From: Anabaena sp. WA102
GTDB lineage: Bacteria; Cyanobacteriota; Cyanobacteriia; Cyanobacteriales; Nostocaceae
Direction: 5' to 3'
NCBI RefSeq assembly: GCF_001277295.1
Contig: NZ_CP011456.1
Span: 4,592,001 to 4,656,000, forward strand
DNA length: 64,000 nucleotides
Both the position numbers and the translations under genes were made by a program. The notes under the pieces are model-generated. The model did not search any database and was not told where the DNA came from. It worked only from the letters and a program-made list of their open reading frames with translations. Below, piece after piece: positions 34,440 to 42,201 of this stretch. Each line of letters starts with the position of its first letter. Positions within the stretch are counted from its first letter, which is position 1.

Positions 34440-34583
34440 ATATTTAATGATTATAAATTATAATTTAGAGAAAAATATATTTTCTATCATTCACAAAAAC
34501 CTATATTTCCTAAAAAACATCCTGTTAATCCTCTAATCGGTGGATATCCTGATATGGCTGGCGCCACGCTATGTTATCAGACA
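34376..34583. repeat. MITE-like element d
   Basis: Same family as a-c. The right arm carries an inserted ATGGCTGGCGCCACGCTATG repeat, the complement-type of the insert in element c. Confidence 0.75.
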
Positions 34584-34713
34584 ATTTACTTATTTTCTAA
34601 CCTCCTAGTAACATTAGGAAATTTTCAGCGAAATAAAAATATTTTCATGATTGACTTGAGAAAAATCACACATCGCGCTAGTCTTCATAGCGTCAACCCG
34701 TGAAACTCAAACC

Positions 34714-37113
34714 ATGACAAACCACCCCCAAATACCCCCCTGTACCTGGAAACGTCCCATTGGCTTAGGCTGGGAGAAACCCTACACCGTCCGTTATCCT
34801 AGTAATATTGATGATGGTCCCTGGCACGGAATGCCTCTTGGTGGCTTTGGTGCAGGGTGTATAGGACGTTCTTCACGGGGAGACTTTAACCTGTGGCACA
34901 TTGACGGAGGAGAACATACTTTCAAAACCGTTCCCGCTTGTCAATTTAGTATTTTTGAATCGGGACAAGCTTACGCATTATCTACCCAACCCCCAGAAGA
35001 TCATAAACTGCAATCTTGGCAATGGTATCCACCTTCTCCCCTCTCTGTGGACGGGTTGGGGTCAGGTACATATCATGCACTTTATCCCCGCAGTTGGTTT
35101 GTTTATGAAAATGTCTTAAAAACTCAATTAACTTGTGAGCAATTTTCGCCAATTTGGGCAGATAATTATCAAGAAGCAAGTTATCCGGTTGCGGTTTTTT
35201 TGTGGAAAGCGCACAACCCTACAAATACACCAATTACTATTAGCATTATGCTAACTTGGGAAAATATGGTGGGTTGGTTTACCAATACTTTGAAATCTCC
35301 CGAAGTTAGAGTTAGAGATGATGGTAGTCCAGTTTATGAATATCTACCACGTTGGGGAGAAAGTCAAGGAAATTATAATTGTTTAGCAGAAGATCATCAA
35401 TATTTTGGTTGCGTTTTAGGTCAAGTTTCTAATAGTCAAACTGTTCAAGAAGGAGATGGAACTTGGTGTATTGCGACTACTAAAAATCCCCAAGTGGAAA
35501 TATTTCATCATTCCCGATTTAATCCTGTGGGTAATGGTGAAGATGTTTGGCAAAGTTTCTCTGCAAATGGTTCTTTACCTAATTATCTAGATGAAACTCC
35601 CGCAGATGAAAATACTCGTTTAGGTGCAGCAATTGCGGTGCGTTTTACTTTGCAACCTGGGGAAAGTTTGGACGTTCCTTTTGTATTAAGTTGGGATTTC
35701 CCCGTTACGGAATTTGCAGCGGGGGTGAACTATTACCGCAGATATACAGACTTCTTTGGTTGTAATGGTGAGAATGCTTGGCAGATTGCCACTACTGCTC
35801 TTAAAGAATATCAGAATTGGCGATCGCTCATCGAAAATTGGCAAACCCCCATTTTAGAAAAATCAGACTTACCTGACTGGTTCAAAATGGCTTTATTCAA
35901 CGAACTCTACGATTTAACCAGCGGGGGAACTCTCTGGAGTGCCGCCTCGGAAATTGATCCCATTGGTCAATTTGCCGTGTTAGAATGTTTAGATTACCGT
36001 TGGTACGAAAGTCTAGATGTGCGGTTATACGGTTCTTTTGGATTATTGATGTTATTCCCAGAATTGGAAAAGTCGGTAATTCGCGCCTTTGCTAGAGCAA
36101 TTCCCCAAAGTGATGACAGAACTAGAATTATCGGTTATTATCTGACTATCAAATCGGAAAGTCCTAACGCAGTTCGGAAAATTGCCGGTGCGACACCCCA
36201 CGATTTAGGCGCACCCAATGAACACGTTTGGGAAAAAACCAATTATACTAGTTATCAAGATTGCAACCTGTGGAAAGATTTAGGTTGTGACTTTGTTTTG
36301 CAGGTATATCGAGATTTTCTGTTTACCGGTGCAAATGATATCCAGTTTTTAGCAGATTGTTGGGATGCTATTGTCCAAACTCTCGATTATGTGAAAACTT
36401 TTGATCTCGATGGTGACAGTATACCAGAAAATTCTGGCGCACCTGACCAAACTTTCGATGATTGGCGCTTGCAAGGTGTCAGCGCTTATTGTGGTGGTTT
36501 GTGGTTATCTGCTTTGGAAGCTGCTATTGCTATTTCTAAGATTTTAACGAACCGCAGAGGCGCAGAGGACGCAGAGGTGGAGGTGCAAGGGTCTATTTAT
36601 CAAGGTTGGTTAAGTCAATCGAAGCCAATTTATCAGGAGAAGCTTTGGAATGGTGAGTATTACCGTTTGGATAGTGACAGTGGTTCTGATGTAGTTATGG
36701 CTGACCAATTGTGTGGGCAATTTTACGCTCGCCTATTGAGTTTACCAGATATTGTGCCGAGCGATCGCGCTTTGTCTGCCTTAACAAAAGTATATGATTC
36801 CTGTTTTCTCAAGTTTCAAAATGGTGAATTTGGCGCTGCTAATGGTGTTCTTCCCAATGGTTTACCCGAAAATCCCAATTCTACTCATCCTTTGGAAGTT
36901 TGGACGGGAATCAATTTTGGTCTAGCAGCTTTCCTGGTGCAAATGAACATGAAAAATGAGGCAATGCGGTTAACTGAGGCTGTGGTGAGGCAAATTTACG
37001 ACAATGGTTTGCAATTTCGCACCCCGGAAGCAATCACCGCTAATGGCACTTTCCGCGCTAGTACCTATCTCCGCGCTATGGCTATTTGGGGAATTTATTT
37101 ACTAATTCCTTAA
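34714..37113 (+). CDS. GH116 family glycosidase (bile-acid beta-glucosidase / GBA2-like)
   Basis: 799 residues, cytosolic in appearance. N-terminal beta domain with WHGMPLGGFGAGCIGRS (37-53), then a long linker, and an alpha-barrel from about 380. FNELYDLTSGGTLW (E397 candidate nucleophile), ECLDYRWYESLDVRLYGSFG region, and PDQTFDDW near 575 (candidate acid/base Asp) match the family. Predicted to release glucose from beta-glucosides or glucosylceramide-like lipids. Residues around 612-624 (LTNRRGAEDAEVE) are encoded by an interspersed DNA repeat inserted in frame. Confidence 0.92.
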   Translation: MTNHPQIPPCTWKRPIGLGWEKPYTVRYPSNIDDGPWHGMPLGGFGAGCIGRSSRGDFNLWHIDGGEHTFKTVPACQFSIFESGQAYALSTQPPEDHKLQSWQWYPPSPLSVDGLGSGTYHALYPRSWFVYENVLKTQLTCEQFSPIWADNYQEASYPVAVFLWKAHNPTNTPITISIMLTWENMVGWFTNTLKSPEVRVRDDGSPVYEYLPRWGESQGNYNCLAEDHQYFGCVLGQVSNSQTVQEGDGTWCIATTKNPQVEIFHHSRFNPVGNGEDVWQSFSANGSLPNYLDETPADENTRLGAAIAVRFTLQPGESLDVPFVLSWDFPVTEFAAGVNYYRRYTDFFGCNGENAWQIATTALKEYQNWRSLIENWQTPILEKSDLPDWFKMALFNELYDLTSGGTLWSAASEIDPIGQFAVLECLDYRWYESLDVRLYGSFGLLMLFPELEKSVIRAFARAIPQSDDRTRIIGYYLTIKSESPNAVRKIAGATPHDLGAPNEHVWEKTNYTSYQDCNLWKDLGCDFVLQVYRDFLFTGANDIQFLADCWDAIVQTLDYVKTFDLDGDSIPENSGAPDQTFDDWRLQGVSAYCGGLWLSALEAAIAISKILTNRRGAEDAEVEVQGSIYQGWLSQSKPIYQEKLWNGEYYRLDSDSGSDVVMADQLCGQFYARLLSLPDIVPSDRALSALTKVYDSCFLKFQNGEFGAANGVLPNGLPENPNSTHPLEVWTGINFGLAAFLVQMNMKNEAMRLTEAVVRQIYDNGLQFRTPEAITANGTFRASTYLRAMAIWGIYLLIP
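36547..36583. repeat. Interspersed repeat inserted in frame in the GH116 gene
   Basis: ACCGCAGAGGCGCAGAGGAC plus GCAGAGG belongs to the family found between genes at 25436, 47985 and 61362. Length is compatible with the frame, adding about 12 residues to a surface region of the barrel. Confidence 0.75.
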
Positions 37114-37127
37114 ATCCAAAGTTCTTT

Positions 37128-37160
37128 ATATCCCCGACTTCTCTAAGAAGTCGGGGATAT
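37128..37160. repeat. Palindromic hairpin repeat, copy 5 (ATATCCCC variant)
   Basis: Arms ATATCCCCGACTTCT and complement, 14 bp after the GH116 stop, so a likely 3' end hairpin of that transcript. Outer bases changed on both arms together (AGAT to ATAT), keeping the pairing. Confidence 0.85.
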
Positions 37161-39642
37161 TGTTATTCTTGTTATTCAATTTTATTTTCCTGTTGTTTCC
37201 GGAATTGCGCGAAAAAATCAGTAATGGTTAAGAGTTGAGGAACTTAAATCTGAAAACAAATGTCTTAAGATGCACTTTTTTCCTTTATTTAGCCACAAGG
37301 ATAACTTCTAAACCCACACAGAACTTGACACTCTCCGGTCTAAAGACGCGGAGATTCTATGGGGAGTTTCAGTCTATATCCCTCAGTTATCCCAGTTTCA
37401 GGATTGGTTCCTTAAATATTTGGGTTCTTGCCCTGATTTCGTTGGCCCTGGCGGGCGAAATCATATCTGCTTGCGGTGAGCGAAGCCGAACTGACAAGCG
37501 TAACTTTCCGAGAGTCCCCCGGTAGCTTTTTATGTCTTTAGTGACAATTTGATTGTATCACGAATGTTGGGTAGAGGCTGTGGCAATGATAGCACGTTAA
37601 AACGGTAATCACTTCAAGTAACTTTTTTCCCAGACACAGTAAAGACAATCACCAATTCCCTAATTGATTTAGGGCTATGGTAGATTAAAAGATTGAAATT
37701 ACCTACACCAAAGAATTCCCCAATCTAGTTGACGACAGATGAGAATTTATCAGTAAACTCCAATTGTGTAAAAATATCAGCAGTTGCAGGATAGTTGAAT
37801 AAAGCAAGGACAGCAGGAGCTTTATCAAGCTATTTAGTCAGGTTGGTCAGGTTCAAACGCGGTTGTTGGTATCTGTGACTGGCAGTATTGGCGATAAGTT
37901 CCCAGTTAGTTCGCAAATATTCAAAGATTTTGATTCAGAGCGAACTGCTTGCAGCAGCACTAGTTCCCTCCGGGACGCTCCGCGAACGCTATCGCTTGAA
38001 AAAATACACCTGTTGTTTAACAGCTTAAACAGCTTGGGAGTTACACTATAACCTCCTCATTTTTATCTGTCAAGCAATTACATCAGAAATTCTTGGGAAA
38101 GTTATCCAGAAAATCCGAGTTGGTAATTCCTGCTCAACCCTGAATAGCAGCAGTTCACATCTGGAAATTTTAGCCGATTTAATTTATTAAGAATTACTTA
38201 GCCATAGGGACTCAATCCTGACTCAATACCGAAGTATCGGCTTTACCCAAAAGAATCGGCAGCCATTGATAATAAATAATGATAGTTATTCCTACCGAAT
38301 TAGCTGAATGAACATCCTGTAATCTTACTTATAGCAATAAATTGTATACATATAATTAGCAGATTACTAATTCCAGTTGATGGTAATAATGCCTAATAAA
38401 TAAATAGCTATGAGTAACCAAATAAGATAATAGTTAAATGTTCATGGTGATACGGTTTTTGTTATCCACATCTAGCTGGATGTCTTCTTTATCCAAAAAT
38501 AACTATCTTGATAAAATTAATTAGTTAGCAATATTAGATTATTAACAAAAAAATACTTTACTAATTTTTGAATTATTTATTAATTGATATTTGTATCTAT
38601 TCATAAAAATCATAAATTCATAAAATCCTTACTATGCAAGCACTTTGCCTGAATTAAATGTAAATTTAAGCATTTATTTCTTCGATAAAAATTTAATTTA
38701 TTTGGATATGACTGTTCATTCAAACTATTTATATACTAAGAGCTTAGGTAGACCATATTAGTGGTGTTTTCGTCTTGTATGACAATGATAACATCTGCCA
38801 TTGAGATTAAAGTGGGGGGTAACACCCCTCATTTTTTGCCAAGTGGGGACAAAACCCAAACTTGCACAAGACATAAGTAAATATCTAGATAAGTTCAGTA
38901 AATTTAACTTAAATCTTGCCACCTTGGCAGATGACATTAGCGACAAAAAATAGTATAAATAAAAATGTGGCTTTTGAAATTGAGAAATTAATGGTTTTCC
39001 TGATTCCACTGGTGCAATTGTCAGCTTTTACAGCAAAAGCGGCAGAATCAATGGTAAGAAGTTATACAGCAGTAACTAGGGTGAAGCCAAAAATTTCCAC
39101 TTGGAAGTTTCAACAGTAAACAACGGCATCTACGAAAAGCTACGTCAAACTCAATTCCTCTCGGTAGAAATCAGAAAATTTGGTAAATTTTTACCTTTGA
39201 TTCATTAGTAAGTATAAATCTGAAGCCCAGACGCAATTAATACATATTATCTGGAGTGAGCTATAGATATTACTAATTGAAAACTGTAAAACTGCCTAGA
39301 AAATCAGGGTATACACGGTAAGCACAGTAGTACAGAGGCTTGATTAAAAACAATCAGGTTTTCAATCACAGGTCAGGTTATGAAAAAAATCATCAGGTCA
39401 AATGCGTTTTTTAGCTCAGTTCAACGGGTAGTTTTAGAGATGCAGTTTTCTAAAATCCGTTCTATCCAGGTATCCGTGTTGGCAATTACCGTATTTTTGC
39501 AACAAGTTGTTACTATTTTCCACATCTGCCACCAATTGATTATTTATAGGTTCTGGTCATTCCCGCAACAGCAATTTGGCTGAAGACCATCGCATTTGCA
39601 GAAACTGGACTAATTTATTTACTCAATTCAAAAATAACTAAG
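37161..39642. other. 2.5-kb non-coding stretch upstream of the HetP-family gene
   Basis: AT-rich, with only short open frames that show no family motif. It holds one IS605-type terminal repeat (37325), a GGGGGGTAACACCCC palindrome near 38813 and otherwise nothing I can assign. A regulatory RNA or long leader cannot be ruled out. Confidence 0.5.
37325..37394 (+). mobile_element. IS605-type terminal repeat, left copy of a 70-bp inverted pair
   Basis: Starts TTGACACTCTCCGGTCTAAA and contains a short hairpin, then ATATCCCTCAGTTATCCCA. The same 70 bp occurs in reverse complement at 40876-40945 with two mismatches. The TTGACACTC(T/C)CC...GATTC hairpin is typical of ends of cyanobacterial IS200/IS605 elements. 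No transposase remains. Confidence 0.55.
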
Positions 39643-40029
39643 ATGATGAATCAAGATATTGCTGGCAGTGGTAACAACTTAGAACCAAAAATCCATCCCG
39701 AACAGTTAGACCAAGTAGTTGAAGCGATTTTGGCAGGGAAGTATTCTTGGGCTTGTGTTTTAATGTTACGATTCGTGGGCTATAATCCAATGCACTATAT
39801 CCCTTATCGGACTTATAACCGCATTCTCAAAGAAAATGCTCGTATGAGTCGCTCCAATTCCCAAAATAATGAAACTCTAAAAATTGCTAACTCCACCACA
39901 GAGAAAAGATCCGAAGGTAATCTGGCATCTAACTGTTTAAGTAAGATTAAGGATATAGCCTATATGGAAGTGGGAGGTAAGCATCATGCTGAATCACGCG
40001 CCAACGGTAGAGAAAAAAAGTCGGCATAG
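39643..40029 (+). CDS. HetP-family protein (heterocyst differentiation)
   Basis: 128 residues. The core [20 protein letters not shown] (28-47) followed by [18 protein letters not shown] is the HetP signature. The tail (70-128) is polar and unlike anything I know, as usual for the family. HetP and its paralogues control commitment to, or timing of, heterocyst formation. In Anabaena hetP lies beside hetC; here a HetC-like transporter lies 2.2 kb downstream on the same strand. Start could be either of the two tandem ATGs. Confidence 0.9.
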   Translation: MMNQDIAGSGNNLEPKIHPEQLDQVVEAILAGKYSWACVLMLRFVGYNPMHYIPYRTYNRILKENARMSRSNSQNNETLKIANSTTEKRSEGNLASNCLSKIKDIAYMEVGGKHHAESRANGREKKSA

Positions 40030-40184
40030 TTGCTGATAATCTCGTAATTGCTTGTTACTCAGATCAGTTGATCGGCAATGTGAGTAACTGCAATTACTGA
40101 CTTCGTTGTAAAAATCTGCCAGAATGGCAAATACACACTGATAACATCCTATAGATTAGAAATAGCAACCTAAACAAAGATTCA

Positions 40185-40287
40185 TGGCAGACTAATTGCA
40201 TTTTTCCCAAAAACTGTTTGCGGTTGCACATGAAATAGCAGACTAATTGCGGTTTTCCCAAAAAACTGTTTGCGTCTGCATATGAAA
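40185..40287 (+). repeat. Two tandem ~51-bp units
   Basis: Each unit reads GCAGACTAATTGC, then TTTTCCCAAAAA, CTGTTTGCG and TGCA.ATGAAA. Imperfect direct repeats with inner complementarity (GCAAAC/GTTTGC type). Function unknown. Confidence 0.75.
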
Positions 40288-40589
40288 GATAGGGTCTGAT
40301 TGTTTTGGCATTCAGTTCCTGATTAATTAAATAAATTCTTCATTAAGACTGATGAACCATAACTAAAGGTGGTTCTTTTTCCTAAGAAGTCTGAATGCTT
40401 TTCAATTGGGGTGGTGGATTACCCTAATAAAATTGATATGGCTAGATAACTTCTACTACCAAATTTTCTGTAACTAAGGTTTGGCTAACTTTAGTTATTA
40501 AGGTAGATAAGGAAAGGGAAAGATTATGGTCAAATCATGCTCTTACTTACAAATTTTTACTGTTATGTCAACTGGCAATTGATATAACG

Positions 40590-40627
40590 TTGACACTCCC
40601 CGCTCTCTAAAGAGACGGGGATTCTTA
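40590..40627 (+). mobile_element. IS605-type terminal hairpin
   Basis: TTGACACTCCCCG, loop, CGGGGATTCTTA: a hairpin-bearing end of IS200/IS605 type, in the same sense as the copy at 37325. No open frame next to it. Confidence 0.5.
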
Positions 40628-40734
40628 AAACCAAATAAATAATCTTAATGGCGATATCAATGCGCCTCTACTGATTTCACTAGAACTTAATCCTAGTAGT
40701 CTGTCAAATAAATTTTGACGGATAAAGAAGAAAT

Positions 40735-40800
40735 GAGCCACGTTCGCGGAGCGTGCCGTAGGCATTAGGCCGCAAAGAGCGCGAAGGAAGAAGGAAGAAG
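40735..40800. repeat. Interspersed repeat with GAAGGAA tract
   Basis: CCACGTTCGCGGAGCGTGCC followed by an AAGGAAGAAGGAAGAAG tract. Related to the sequence at 55625-55685. Confidence 0.6.
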
Positions 40801-40875
40801 GAAGAAGAAAAATTTATTTACCCCAACCCGTAATGGCTATTAAGGGAACACCAAAAAATAAATTACCCAATTTTG

Positions 40876-40945
40876 TGGGATAACTGAGGGATATAGACTG
40901 AAACTCTCTATAGAATCTCCGCGTCTTTAGACCGGAGAGTGTCAA
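40876..40945 (-). mobile_element. IS605-type terminal repeat, right copy of the 70-bp inverted pair
   Basis: Reverse complement of 37325-37394 with 68 of 70 bases the same. The two copies face each other across 3.5 kb that contains the HetP-family gene. Confidence 0.55.
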
Positions 40946-41538
40946 CAACTTTAAGTTAATATGAATTTTCTATAAAGTCTTCATGAAGTTTAGATGAAGA
41001 TTTTATTTTTTATATAAATTTTAGAAGAAGATGTAGCAGAATTTAAAGATAAGAACTAAAGCTTTGTCACTTTTTTATCTAAACTAAATGACTAACGCCA
41101 TGCTATCAGACAAACAATTTCATATTTAAGAAAGTTTGCTGATGAGAGTTTTCTATTTTTAGGATAGTGTAAGAGATAGATTACATCCTGCTTAAGTTTA
41201 TTTAGTGTGAGGCTACAATTTTTGAAAAGTTACGTAATTGTTAGTTAGTTATAACTGCATCAATTAATTAACTGAAATACCAGTGTTTATCAATAGACTC
41301 CCATCTCAATTAGGGGTAATATCATTCCCTATGTAGATTTTTGGCATTAGCAAGCTAAATCTTGGGAGTTTGTTTATGGGTGTTTTGCCAGACAATGCTG
41401 TTTATTGGGGGGACACAACAGCTATGCCTGTTACATAGATATTGAAAATTAAATGAATATTCAGGAAACATCCTACAGATTAAATATTGCATATCTGTGA
41501 AAGTTTTTGCATCTGGATTTTAGGAATAGATGTAATAG

Positions 41539-42180
41539 ATGAATTTGCCCGAATTTGAAAGTAGAAAGCAACTGGTAAGAATTATGTCATCTTATTCTCA
41601 TCAAGATCAGGTTGTGAATATTTACGATAATTATGAAAGTAAGTTTTTAACACCTTTTCAGCGAAAGGTGTTGCTAAAAAATTTACAAAATAATTCGCAA
41701 CCAGAATATCGGCGACGAATTGAGATTATGTTGTTAGCAGATATGGGAAAGTCGCAAACTCATATTTGTGAAATGATTGGTTGTTCTCAGGAGATGGCGA
41801 GATACTGGATCGGTATTGCTGAGGCGGGGATGGCGCATAAATGGAATCAGCGACCATTGGGTAGACCAAAGATTGTTAATGATGAATATATTGAAAGATT
41901 AAAGGAATTAGTTAATTGTAGTCCCCGTGAATATGGCTATGCTTTCGGTGATTGGACGGCTCAATGGTTGAGTAAACATTTGGCGAAGGAGTTGGGAATT
42001 CAAATTAGCGATCGCCATATTAATCGCCTCCTTAAACAAATGGGACTGTCTACTAAACGCAAAAGTTCCCCATTGATAACTACTGAAAATCAGGATTTAG
42101 CAATTAAAATTAGTGATTTGCATTCTCTACCTGAACCTAGTTTTCATTGGTCATTTAATCTCATGCAGACCAATAAATAA
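41539..42180 (+). CDS. HTH DNA-binding protein related to IS630-type transposase N-terminus
   Basis: 213 residues. RRRIEIMLLADMGKSQTHIC and IGCSQEMARYWI form the first helix-turn-helix; a linker GRPK at about 113-116 leads to a second winged helix (WLSKHLAKELGIQISDRHIN, RLLKQMGLSTK). This matches the DNA-binding half of IS630/Tc1-type transposases, but the DDE catalytic domain is absent and the gene stops in a short unrelated tail. A domesticated regulator is likely. It ends 21 bp before the peptide exporter gene, whose Shine-Dalgarno lies in that gap, so it is probably in the same operon. Confidence 0.75.
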   Translation: MNLPEFESRKQLVRIMSSYSHQDQVVNIYDNYESKFLTPFQRKVLLKNLQNNSQPEYRRRIEIMLLADMGKSQTHICEMIGCSQEMARYWIGIAEAGMAHKWNQRPLGRPKIVNDEYIERLKELVNCSPREYGYAFGDWTAQWLSKHLAKELGIQISDRHINRLLKQMGLSTKRKSSPLITTENQDLAIKISDLHSLPEPSFHWSFNLMQTNK

Positions 42181-42201
42181 TAGTGTTTTGGAGGTTAGGA
42201 A

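Larger units (their letters stand above)
40030..41538. other. 1.5-kb non-coding stretch between HetP-family and HTH genes
   Basis: Holds a tandem 51-bp repeat, two IS605-type end repeats and a purine-rich interspersed repeat. The last 600 bp, before the HTH gene, show no repeat and probably contain its promoter; no NtcA-type GTA-N8-TAC site was seen. Confidence 0.5.

Noticed and set aside
37235..39583. Short frames at 37235, 37863, 38758, 38916 and 39380 as possible genes
   Set aside because: No motifs, poor start contexts, one runs through the IS605-type repeat; treated as non-coding.
37318..40947. Complete IS605 transposon around the HetP-family gene
   Set aside because: No TnpA or TnpB frame between the inverted 70-bp repeats, and IS605 ends are normally not inverted copies of each other.
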